A stretch of 21,366 nt of DNA, taken from Balamuthia mandrillaris (lineage: Eukaryota; Discosea; Longamoebia; Balamuthiidae). Location: NCBI GenBank assembly GCA_031835245.1, contig JAVKOQ010000651.1, positions 1-21,366 of the forward strand, read 5' to 3'. Both the position numbers and the translations under genes were made by a program. The stretch's first letter is position 1; each line of letters begins with the position of its first letter. Below the pieces are notes generated by a model that did not search any database, was not told the origin of the DNA, and saw only the letters and a program-made list of their open reading frames with translations. Shown piece after piece: positions 1-8,309 of the stretch.

Positions 1-30
1 CACAACTCTGCGGTATCAGGGTGAGGGGGT

Positions 31-66
31 TGACGTCAGCCGAATTGAAAAAGGAAATTGTATAAG
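31..66 (+). promoter_or_regulatory. Promoter-like stretch: CRE palindrome and TATA-like box
   Basis: A perfect TGACGTCA (the CRE/ATF bZIP site) lies at 31-38, and a TATAAG box starts at 61. They precede the ATGs at 91 and 153 and a good donor (ATG|GTAAGA) at 166/167. A GTCGAC motif follows at 101-106. The spacing is that of a plus-strand promoter, probably of the NKAPD1-like gene further right. The elements are seen; the promoter role is inferred. Confidence 0.35.
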
Positions 67-254
67 TAGGGTTTGGACTAAAGCGGAGCAATGAATTTTT
101 GTCGACGTGAAAGATCTCTGCTAGAGATGAGACAAAGAAAAAGACAACAGAAATGGCCTTTTTATGGTAAGATAAAGCCTCTGTTTTGATTTTTGATTGG
201 TGGTTTGAAACTTTCAGTAACCGATCAAAGCATTGAGCTGCTTTAGTTTGACAG

Positions 255-304
255 GCACTTTTATTGACGATAATCGCTTTTGCACTTTTATTGACGATAA
301 TCGC
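255..304 (+). repeat. Tandem pair of a 23-bp sequence
   Basis: Two identical 23-base copies (255-277 and 282-304) are separated by TTTT. Each starts GCACTTTTATTGACG and ends ATAATCGC. No gene overlaps them. They lie in the presumed 5' intron or leader of the plus-strand gene and may be a duplicated regulatory site. Confidence 0.85.
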
Positions 305-658
305 GCATAACTAAGCACGAAAGCAAAAAAACAAAAAGAAAGGAACGAACACCTCTGCCGAAGAAAGTTTCCTCCTCAGCGTCGATCCTACCCTTTGAGG
401 AGAAGAGAAATACACTGCTCTTTAATTGTTGTCTGCTTGTGTTTGCAACCTCCACACTGAATACCGTCCTGTTGGGAAGGCCTTGCGGCAAAGATATTGT
501 AAGCGAGTGTCTCGCTATTACCAGATTTAAATCAAGTTTTACTTGAGGCATCTGCTCTTTGTTGCCTGTGCTGGAAACTCAGGATTTTTGTATTCTAAGG
601 AAGGAAGCACTATTTGTTTGTGTTGTTTGGAGCAGGTATTTTTTCTTTTACTTAAAGG

Positions 659-788
659 ATGGACGAACCTATCCTTAGGGAACATCGTGAAGCTTTTGAG
701 CAGTTTGCACAAAGCTGTCTTCAGCTGCCCCAAGGGGAACCGGAACTGAGAACTTTTTCCTTTGGCAACAATACAAGATAGGTTAGAG
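659..788 (+). other. Possible upstream coding exon of the NKAPD1-like gene
   Basis: The ATG at 659 directly follows an acceptor (CTTAAAG|G at 657/658). It opens a frame of 38 codons that reads like real protein (MDEPILREHREAFEQFAQ and onward) and stops at TAG 779-781. Seven bases later there is a perfect donor, TTAGAG|GTAAGT, at 788/789. The frame that enters that donor ends ATIQDRLE and would continue in phase into the exon at 2798 (ESKMEERL). The two frames differ by one base, near a run of five T at 753-757. An earlier small exon, 153-166 (ATG GCC TTT TTA TG|GTAAGA), is also in phase with the ATG frame. Either this is one exon with a single-base sequence error or lesion, or it is a short upstream ORF followed by an untranslated intron. 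Confidence 0.35.
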
Positions 789-804
789 GTAAGTGCTGTT
801 TTTT

Positions 805-1000
805 CCCTCTCTTTCTTTTTTCCCTCCGTGCCTTCCCTCCCTCCGTGCCTCCCTCCGTGCCTCCCTCCGTGCTCCTCCGTCCCTCCCTTCTCCGTCCCTC
901 CTCCGTGCTCTCCCTCCTTCCATGCCTCCCTTGTCCCTCCGTCCCTCCAACCCTCCCTCCAACCTCCCTCTGTCTCTCCCTCTGCTCTCTTTTGTTTTAT
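805..1000 (+). repeat. Pyrimidine-rich minisatellite (CCCTCCGTG-like units)
   Basis: This stretch is almost purely C/T on the plus strand and contains repeated CCTCCCTCCGTG and CTCCGTCCCTC units. It begins just after the strong donor at 789 and so probably lies in an intron. Frames read through it give only P/S/L runs and are not genes. Confidence 0.85.
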
Positions 1001-1064
1001 GTAAGATTTTTTTTCTCTTTATTTTACTTTGTTTATGTAAATTAAAATGAAGAGGCTCACATGG

Positions 1065-2335
1065 AGCATAGATAAGGAGCAATAGGAGGAGCATCAGGAG
1101 GAGCATCAGGAGGAGCATATCAGAAGGAGCATCATGGCAGGCCATCATGGAGGAGCATTAGGAGGAGGAGCATAGCAGGAGGAGCATCATGGAGGAGGAG
1201 CATAGCAGGAGCATCGAGGAGGAGCATAGTGGAGGAGCATCATGGCGGAGCATAGCAGAAGCATAGGAGCATCATGGCGAGAAGGAGCATAGCAGGAGGA
1301 GCATCCGGAGGAGCATTAGGAGGAGGAGCATAGCGGGAGAGCATCGTGGAAGAGCATAGGAGGAGCATAGTGGAGGAGGAGCATAGCAGGAGGATATGGA
1401 GGACCATCATGGAGGAGCATAGTGGAGGAGCACCATGGAGGAGCATCGCAGAAGAAGGAGCATAGCGGAGGAGGAGCACAGCAGGAGCATCAGGAGGAGC
1501 ATAGCAGAAGGAGCATCATGGAGGAGCATAGCGGGAGGAGCATCATGGAGACCATCATGGAGGAGCATAGCGGGAGGAGCATAGTGGAGGAGCATAGCGG
1601 AGGAGCATCATAGCAGACCATCATGGAGGAGCATAGCGGGAGGAGCATCATGGAGGACCATCATGGAGGAGCACCATGGAGGAGCATAGTGGAGGAGCAT
1701 AGTGGAGGAGCAGAGGAGAAGGAGGAGCATAAGGAGGAGGAGCATAGCAGGAGGAGCATCATGGAGGAGCATAGCGGGAGCATCGTGGAGCATCATGGAG
1801 GAGCATTAGGAGGAGGAGCATAGTGGGAGGAGCATCGTGGAGGAGCATAGGAGGAGGAGCATAGGAGGAGGAGCATAGCGGGAGGAGCATAGCAGGAGGA
1901 GCATCGTGGTGGAGGACCATTGTGGAGGAGCATAGCAGGAGGAGCATAGCAGGAGGAGCATCGTGGAGGAGCACCATGGAGGAGGACCATCATGGAGGAG
2001 CATAGCAAGAGGAGGAGCATCGTGGAGGAGCATGGCGGAGAGGAACATCATGGAGGAGCATAGTGGGAGGAGTATAGCAGAAGCATTATGGAGGAGGAGC
2101 ATAGCAGAGGAGCATAGCAGACGAGGAGCATCATGGAGGAGGAGCATGAGGAGAAGGAGCCTGGTGGAGGAGGAGCATCAGGAGGAGCATTGCAGAGGAG
2201 CATAGTGGAGAATCGTCATGGAGGAGATGATGAGCATGGCAGAGGAGAATCATCATGGAGGATAAGGAGAAGCATGGATGAAGGAGCACTAAGGAGTAGG
2301 AGATGGCGGCGAAGCGTCATGAGGAGCACAATGGA
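1065..2335 (+). repeat. GGAGCAT minisatellite, about 1.3 kb
   Basis: A degenerate tandem array is built of GGAGGAGCAT, followed by AGCGG, AGCAGG, CATGG, CGTGG or TAGG. Unit lengths vary (about 9-18 nt), so it is an irregular minisatellite and not a fixed-period satellite. The plus strand is very rich in G and A. It gives open frames on both strands (EEHSGRSIMEEH on plus, MLLHDAPPAMLL on minus) purely because of its composition. It probably lies in the intron between the exon ending at 788 and the one starting at 2798. Confidence 0.9.
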
Positions 2336-2417
2336 GCAAAAACCATTTTTCCTTCCCATGTCGTCATGGAGGGGCACACTGGAGCAAAAAACCTTTTCCT
2401 TCCCATGTCGTCATGGA
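2332..2417 (+). repeat. Direct duplication carrying CATGTCGTCATGGA
   Basis: Two near-identical copies of about 38 bp, at 2332-2370 and 2380-2417, run from TGGAGCAAAAA through TTTCCTTCC to CATGTCGTCATGGA. They differ by a small indel in the A/T part. The same 14-mer occurs once more, at 8269-8282 in the PP2A upstream gap. Confidence 0.85.
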
Positions 2418-2806
2418 ATGAACAAAAAAAAAACCACCCTCCTTAGGTTAGGGTTGAGCAAACGCTCGGAGTTTTACAAGAGAGTGCTGACGTAACGTCC
2501 AACTCCGAACTTTTGAGAGGACCAGAGCAAGGTTATCTGGATTCTCTTTAAAAGGAACTTTGGAAAAGATCAACGAGAAAGATTCTCTTTTATTGGGATT
2601 GCTAATCGACAGGCTATCGACGGGACGTTTCGTTTATCGTCCACAAAAAATAATCCGCGAGCAGAACAGGGCTCGGAAAATTTTTGTAGACAGATAAAAT
2701 GGATTGCATTATCGATAATTTATGTTAGGGGGATTATTGATCACAAAATATTAAATATTGCCCGAAGAGAAAATTGCTGACGTCACTTAGCTTGCAGGAA
2801 AGCAAG
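2418..2806 (+). promoter_or_regulatory. Non-repetitive upstream region of the NKAPD1-like gene
   Basis: No gene is seen here. It holds TTAGGTTAGGGTT (2443-2455, telo-box-like), TGACGTAA (2488-2495), an 8-bp inverted repeat TCGGAGTT/AACTCCGA (2466-2473 and 2501-2508), and TGACGTCA (2778-2785) only 22 bp before the ATG at 2807. It ends in an acceptor-like TAGCTTGCAG|G at 2797. It could therefore be a proximal promoter, the end of a long first intron, or both. Confidence 0.4.
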
Positions 2807-3673
2807 ATGGAAGAAAGACTGAAAGCAGAAGCAGAAGAAGATGAACTGGATAAGTTGGCTGCGCAGTTGATCATGCAGGAGACACGTGAAGCCCATAAAC
2901 GTGCAGAGAAAGAGGGCGTGTTGGCCTATTTGGGAATGGCATCCACATCGACCTCTCTTCTGGATCAATGGCAAGCTTTGCACCCCGGCCAGCGGCTGGC
3001 TGCCACCTCTTCTGCCTCTGCTCGGGCCAAGAAGAAAGTGCCGGACAAGGTCTTCTTGCAAAACTTGCTTTCCCATACGGTGGGTAGCAACGAGTTGCAA
3101 CGAAGGCAAGAGGATTGGTACGAGAGAGAAAGCATGGAACGAAGAAGAAAACAAAGAGCCAGAAAAGACAAAGAAGCGAGAAACCCAAGAAAACGGCGCA
3201 GAAAAGAGGAAGAAGAAGAAGAAGAGGAAAGTGAACGACAACGAGAGGAAAAGGAGGAAGGAGAGAACAAACATGACGAGTCCGCAGCGGTACCAATGAT
3301 AGGACCCAAGTTTAAGAGAGTAAAAGGAAGAGGCTCATTTGCTTACATGAGAGGCGGCAGCGAGAGAATGAAGAGCATCTTTGCAGCATCAAACAAAGAG
3401 GAAGAAGAAGAGGCAGAAAACGAAGCGACCCAAGCCTCTCCTTTTGTCATCCGAGACGAAAAATTGGAGCGGTGGAAAGAGGAGGAAAGGCAGAGACGAA
3501 GAACCGAAGAACGAGCGAGAAGCACGGAAGAGCAGAAGAAAGAGAACAAGAAAAAGGAAATAAAAGGAAAGAAAGAGAAAAAGAAGAGACGAAAGGACAG
3601 AAAAGAGAAACGAAAGAAACGAAAGAAAGAAAAGAAAAAAGAAAAGAGGAGAGACTATAGCGACTCCAGTTGA
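2807..3673 (+). CDS. NKAPD1/C11orf57-like basic nuclear protein
   Basis: A single exon encodes 288 aa from ATG 2807 to TGA 3671. An N-terminal coiled, acidic helix (residues 1-35) is followed by a block at about 78-110, VPDKVFLQNLLSHTVGSNEL then QRRQEDWYERE. I recognise this as resembling the start of vertebrate NKAPD1 (KVLLRNVIRHTDAHN..., then a W-containing helix). The rest is low-complexity: an E-rich stretch, a short PKFKRVKGRGSFAYMR segment (about 167-187) and a K/R/E-rich tail ending SDSS, like nuclear or splicing-associated proteins. The function of NKAPD1 is poorly known, and no enzyme motif is seen here. The frame is open upstream to 2774, and an acceptor at 2797 means the true start may lie in an upstream exon. 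The gene converges on the RhoGAP gene. The family link is by eye and rests on one block. Confidence 0.72.
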   Translation: MEERLKAEAEEDELDKLAAQLIMQETREAHKRAEKEGVLAYLGMASTSTSLLDQWQALHPGQRLAATSSASARAKKKVPDKVFLQNLLSHTVGSNELQRRQEDWYERESMERRRKQRARKDKEARNPRKRRRKEEEEEEEESERQREEKEEGENKHDESAAVPMIGPKFKRVKGRGSFAYMRGGSERMKSIFAASNKEEEEEAENEATQASPFVIRDEKLERWKEEERQRRRTEERARSTEEQKKENKKKEIKGKKEKKKRRKDRKEKRKKRKKEKKKEKRRDYSDSS

Positions 3674-3748
3674 TAGCTTCCTTTTGTATGCTTTCTTTCT
3701 TCGTTCGGTATGTACACACAAACTCACAACCGTATACCGTTTCCTTCG
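3674..3748. other. 75-bp convergent intergenic gap
   Basis: This is the shared 3' flank of the plus-strand NKAPD1-like gene and the minus-strand RhoGAP gene. It is T-rich with a TATGTACACACA stretch. No AATAAA and no GTCGAC-type motif are seen, and no promoter is expected in a tail-to-tail gap. Confidence 0.6.
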
Positions 3749-4093
3749 TCATTTGTTCTCTTCTCTGTGTCGTTTGATCTCGGCAGCAGCCTGACTGACT
3801 TGCTCTTTCCGTTCGGCTCGCAGCTTGGCTGCAGCTTGCGCCTTTGCTCGCGACTTCTCTTGCCATTTCTTGAAGCGAGATACCCCAGAAATGGAAGAAG
3901 CAGAAGAGTCCTCCTCTTCTTCTTTCGTTTTGTCACTTGTAGTTTGCCCAGCTGCATTGTCAGTTGGTTCGTTTTGTTGTTTAGCTCCGTGATCGCCAAC
4001 TGCCAGTTGGAAGGAAGGACGGCGAATGAATGTTTTGCGAAGGTTTGATGCGTCTTGCTTCTTCCCTATTGGTGAGAGAGAGAGAGAGAGAGT

Positions 4094-4124
<31 letters not shown>

Positions 4125-4145
4125 GTAAGTACAGAGAGCAAAGAG

Positions 4146-4181
<36 letters not shown>

Positions 4182-5652
4182 CAAAAGAGAGAGGTACGTT
4201 GGTTATGGGTATTGGTCGTGGTTGCTCTAACTCGAAGGGTTGAACCTCTGAGTTGTGTGTGATCAGGTGCATTGAGTTGATGAAAGGAAGCCTTTTGCGA
4301 CTGTTGATTTGATGAGTAAAACTCAAGACTGGAAGAAGATGTAAAGAAATAAGAGTACCGTAGTGGAACCAACACCATGCAACATGAAAACGTTAACCAA
4401 AAACTTGATTTGCATCTGTATTTCTGCGATCATGCCTTCCATATCCTCTCCCGTCGTTCTGAAAAAGCAAGGTGCCAACGCCTGTTCAGATTACAATTGC
4501 GTATGAGTACTGAAGTAGTCACTGCAAATGCACACAAAGAGGTGCATGAAGAACGAAGCAGAAACGAGAAGCAAGAAAGAAGGAAGAAGGAACCATAGCA
4601 GTGCTGCGAATGTCCATGCGGGTAAGAGCTTGGGTTTCAGGCCGCAGAGAATGCCGTTGTAACCAAGATATAAAGTAATCCGCTGTTTGTTTGTGGTAAG
4701 GCGGAAGTTCGTTCAACATAGCGATGCATTCTGTTGGCTCCGCAACCTTCGCCAAACATTTTTGACTTCATTTTGCATTAAGAAACCGTGAATGACCGAT
4801 GTTAACAAATGGAAACACAACAAGAAGCAGAACAACAAAGAAGCACAAGAAGAATAAGAATACATGAAGAACAAAAGTGAAGCGTGAAGGAAGTAGAGGG
4901 AGAATATCGGGGAGAACGTACTGCAAAGAAGGAGGGATGAGTGGAACCGAAAGTCGTGCCAGCCACTCTTTAAGTACCGAAGCAACGACGTGTGGGTCAA
5001 TACCCTGTTTTATACGGTAGTCTCCATTATTTAGCTGCTGTTTTAGTTCTTCCATATAATCGGCTCTTCCTGGCACCCTTTTTAAAAATAGCGCTGTATT
5101 AGTATTTGCTGCAATTTTTCCGTTTGTCTCTGTGTCTCTGTCTCTTTGCGTTATACCTAAATAAGCCCTGTGTCTCGCATCCTCCTGAACGTACAATACC
5201 ATCTAAAAGAGCCACCAACACATCAGGAGGACTCTGTCTGTCAGGTTGGAGGAGCATTACATCGTCCAACGACACCCCAAAGATAACGCCCGGCGTCCTT
5301 CTCCTGGTGGCCCATCCTTTGTTTCCTGCTCCTTGTCCATTCGTGCTGTCGGCTGTTTTTTGTTTGTATGATATGGAGGAATGAGTGGCAACGAAAAGGC
5401 ATAGAGAAGGACAAGGAAAGACGATACCGGAAGAGGAGGCCTCGTCCTCTGAGCCCTGATCATCGTCAGTACCATATGTGCCAATGTGGGTGTGACGAAA
5501 GTCCCAAGTTTCTGCCTTTTTGGGAAAGTTCCTCCGGGTTCGTCTCGTCTCCCTCACTTGAACAAGCAAAGATAAGCAGAGAGAGAGAGAGAGAGAGAAG
5601 AAAGAGGGAAGACAGGGAGGAGAGCGAAGACATGAGAAAAGGTGAGAGCAGT

Positions 5653-5684
<32 letters not shown>

Positions 5685-6404
5685 AATGCGAACCGGAAGG
5701 AGGTCGTGGAGGTAACTCGAGGTCGTAGGACTCCTCCAAGCTTCTCAAGTTTTCAGCACTAAGGGAGGAGTCTCCAAACGCGGCCATGTTTACCAACAAC
5801 GGAGGTATGAGCATTCCCTTGCGACGCAGCTTCGAACCGGCAACCGCGTCCGCTTCTTCTTTCTCTTTCTGTTTCTTTTGTGTCTTCTTCTTCTTTTTCT
5901 TGTTCTTCTTTGTCGTCTTCTCGTCTTTGCTTGCTCTCCGTAATGTATTGTGATCGTTGTCGCTGTTGTGGTGGTTGCAGTTGTGATAGTAATAGTCTTT
6001 CTCTTTTGTTTTGGCCGTTGTCTTCGAAGGGGTGGCATGGTTCTCCTCATTTTCTTCTTCTTCATTTTGAATCAACAGAGATGCTCCTGGTTGTGGAACA
6101 GCAAAAGAGTTTGGTTTCTCTCTCTTTTTTTTGGGACTTCAACTTTAAAAAAAGAGAACAGACAGGAAACGAGGAGGTACCTTTCTTCAGATCTTCGAAA
6201 AACAACTCAGTGCTGGTGCGCACTCGTATCGGCGGATTCGGCTCCACTATGATAGAGTTACCTATGAGTAATTGCACATCGTAGAGAGCGCAGAGAGAGA
6301 AGAGAGGAAGAGAGAAGAATTCATTTATATTTACCGCAGAGGTGTCGCTCCACATGGCCATTGGTGCCATAATCGCAATCGTTCTTTGGTGCTCCCGCGC
6401 TCAT
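3749..6404 (-). CDS. RhoGAP-domain protein, 574 aa, 10 exons
   Basis: A probable GTPase-activating protein for Rho/Rac GTPases. Exons by hand: 6404-6335, 6261-6181, 6086-5694, 5556-5428, 5352-5157, 5077-4918, 4746-4594, 4481-4359, 4300-4198, 4065-3749. All phases close. The RhoGAP domain spans about residues 249-425: FGVSLDDV, the arginine finger in GLFRVPGR (R290, codon split by an intron), LKEWLARLSVPLIPPSL, and TRMDIRSTAMALAPCFFR. The finger Arg and the conserved Lys of the KEWLARL helix are kept. The usual Asn of the N-L-A-hydrophobic motif is Ser here. The N-terminal 240 residues are low-complexity (His/Asn-rich, then a K-rich tract), with no second domain recognised. The C-terminus is a charged helix rich in K/A/E. 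The start ATGAGC at 6404 is the only one giving phase 1 into exon 2. The weakest joins are introns 3 and 8. Confidence 0.88.
4066..4197 (-). repeat. (GA/CT)n microsatellite filling a RhoGAP intron
   Basis: Two long GA runs (about 4074-4124 and 4148-4176 on plus) make up most of the last RhoGAP intron, so the pre-mRNA reads (CU)n. They begin close to the donor (GTACCTCTCTC). Confidence 0.85.
5557..5693 (-). repeat. (GA/CT)n microsatellite in RhoGAP intron 3
   Basis: GA runs at about 5578-5599 and 5653-5679 on plus occupy the intron between exons 3 and 4. They read (CU)n in the transcript, starting a few bases after the donor. Confidence 0.8.
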
Positions 6405-6627
6405 CGAGGCCAAGCAAACTATCTCTTCTGTGGTATTTTCTTTCTGGTGTCTGCGTTTCTTCATGACGACCCAATACTAATCTAAATATTCTCTGAAATA
6501 ATTCCATGTCGACATGAGATTGATATATCCGGGACGACATGAATAAATCGTCGACATGAACCAAAATTGCGAAATTAATTGGCGGAAAAAAAAAGAGAGA
6601 AAGAAAAAAATACAAGGGATTGTGCCG
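6405..6627 (-). promoter_or_regulatory. RhoGAP upstream gap with three CATGTCG-type sites
   Basis: A 223-bp gap separates the RhoGAP start from the PP2A stop. It holds a perfect 12-bp palindrome CATGTCGACATG (6505-6516), GACGACATG (6533-6541, the same motif reversed) and GTCGACATG (6550-6558). ATATATCC (6523-6530) lies beside the middle site, and the same pairing recurs near 8266-8289. The sites lie 100-155 bp upstream of the RhoGAP ATG. The sites are seen; a role in transcription is inferred. Confidence 0.5.
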
Positions 6628-7974
6628 CTACAGAAAGTACTCTGGCGGTTTACGAGTGACTTTAGGCTCTCCTTCTCGTAGCTCTCGTGGTGCCGGATCA
6701 TATTGAATACTTTTTTTTGTGGGGGGAAAGGCAAAGGCAAACTACGTCAGCAAATTACGAAAAAATATTCCTTCCTGGGAGGAATGAGAGAGGCGAAAAA
6801 GAAAGACGTACACGTGCTTGTTCATTCCTTCATCCAACTCCATGATGGCGGCTTGGTTGCCGCACCGGTAGCAATAATTGGGTGCGCTGAACAGCGTCAA
6901 AACGTTTTCATCGTGTGTCCATTGATATCCCTTTGTTTTTTTCCAGCCATTTGTTAACTAGCCCTCACAGTTTCCCTGATTGTTAAAACATACCTCCATC
7001 ACAAGTTGATGTGCACGTGTGATCCAAGACAGTCCGTTGGCGTGGTTGAACTTCTTGGAGACGTCATGGCCAAAGATGTAGCCAGCGCCGCGAGGGGACA
7101 TGCCCCACCCATCGATCGTGTGATCGGGGTCAGACCACATGATGTCGCACATGGGACCTTCGTGGGGCACCTCCCGGAAGCGCTCAATGGCGTTCACGTC
7201 ATCCAAAGTATCCAGGTAAGGAGACAATCCTCCATGCGGACAAAACACCTATTGTGTGTCGATGAATTGAGCAGAGAAGAGAAGAGAAGAGAACAGGAGG
7301 CAAAAAAATGACCAGGGAAGAACGGAGAGGAAGAAAAACCAAAAAGTTTTACAAACCTCGTTTTCAACTATGGCAGCAAGAGGCAGGTAGTCAAAGAGGT
7401 TGGTGAACTCCTGCCAAACGGTGGCATTACCGTACTTTCGTACGCACTCGTCGTAGAAGCCATAAACCTGGGTGATCTGCCGGCTCTCATGGTTGCCCCG
7501 CATCAGCGTTATCCGTTCTCTCCACCGCAGCTTCAGGGCAAAGAGCAGGGAGACGGTCTCCACGGAGTAGTAGCCGCGGTCCACATAGTCCCCCAGGAAG
7601 AGAAAGTTGGTCTCCGGTGCCTTGCCGGCGATTCGGAAAAGCTCTTTGAGGTCGTAGAACTGGCCGTGGATGTCTCCCACCAATGTTACTGGGCACCGGA
7701 CAGGCTGTACTGTCTTTTCTTCAACCAGGACTTCTTTGACCTTTTTGTATTTTCAGAGCAGCACAAGAGATGAGATGAAGGAATGTGGAGATGGAAAAAA
7801 AAACTAAATGTAACGAATGGATGATATCTGTGAAAAAACAGTAGCGAAAATTTAAACCTTTTCACAAAGTGCTTTTACAGCCTCCTCCGAGAGAGGTTTA
7901 CACTCAAGCAGCTGGCTAATCCATTGCTCAACGTCGGAGCCAGAGGAAGACGGCGGGACCAGGACTGCAGTCAT
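6628..7974 (-). CDS. PPP2C: PP2A-type Ser/Thr protein phosphatase catalytic subunit
   Basis: A metal-dependent Ser/Thr phosphatase, the catalytic C subunit that normally joins A and B subunits. Exons 7974-7858, 7740-7357, 7248-6994, 6930-6812 and 6709-6628 encode 318 aa (309 in human PP2A). Catalytic motifs are intact: GDIHGQ (61-66), GDYVDRG (89-95) and RGNHE (120-124), then the [12 protein letters not shown]-like ([11 protein letters not shown]) and [20 protein letters not shown] segments. The C-terminus, [10 protein letters not shown], keeps the Tyr and terminal YFL that in PP2A carry phosphorylation and leucine carboxymethylation. The mid-domain sequence favours PP2A over PP4 or PP6. The N-terminal extension ([14 protein letters not shown]) is slightly longer than usual. 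Three of its four introns end in AAAG instead of a pyrimidine-AG. The acceptors are confirmed by the conserved protein. Confidence 0.97.
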
Positions 7975-8309
7975 TTTTTCTTTCTTCTTGGTAGTCACAG
8001 TCCAAGTCGAAACTGTCAAAAAAAAAAGTAGCGGCAGCCGGAGAGAGAGAGAGAGCAGCCCCTTTTCAAAAAAATTTGCTCCAGAGGAGAGGGAGAGGGG
8101 AAATGAAAAAAAAAAAGAGTGAGGCAAAGCCGCCCCTATGCTACCACCACTACTCCGCCGGGCTTTTCTTTTTTTTTCTCTCTCTTACTTGAAACAAAGA
8201 AAAGGGGAAATTGGCGGTAAATGAATGGAGATGGGATGATTGATCTTATCTGATCTCCTAGGTACTATCATGTCGTCATGGATATATTTAATAGAAGAAA
8301 AATAGGATA
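7975..8309 (-). promoter_or_regulatory. PP2A upstream gap
   Basis: This 335-bp gap holds the PP2A promoter and the ataxin-2 3' end. It contains A- and T-runs, a short GA run near 8041-8055, and CATGTCGTCATGGA at 8269-8282 beside ATATAT. A possible polyadenylation signal ATTAAA for ataxin-2 lies about 20 bp past its stop (minus strand, near 8285-8291). No small gene is seen. Confidence 0.5.

Noticed and set aside
783-1148. Minus-strand frame rich in R/G/E across the pyrimidine tract
   Set aside because: It is a by-product of the CCCTCC repeat and has no conserved block.
1065-2335. Several long open frames on both strands in the GGAGCAT array
   Set aside because: They encode only low-complexity repeats set by the array composition, overlap one another on both strands and have no start context or splice logic.
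1065-2335. Array as a CRISPR-like locus
   Set aside because: Units are short, degenerate and irregular with no unique spacers, and the window is eukaryotic.
2443-2455. TTAGGTTAGGGTT as an internal telomere remnant
   Set aside because: Only about two units are present, so it is better read as a telo-box-like promoter element.
3724-3999. Alternative frame for the last RhoGAP exon, with a coiled-coil-like stretch (ITELNNKTNQLTMQLGKLQ)
   Set aside because: It would need phase 0 from exon 9. The phase-1 join gives a more natural charged helix and fits exon 9 read without stops, though the alternative is not fully excluded.
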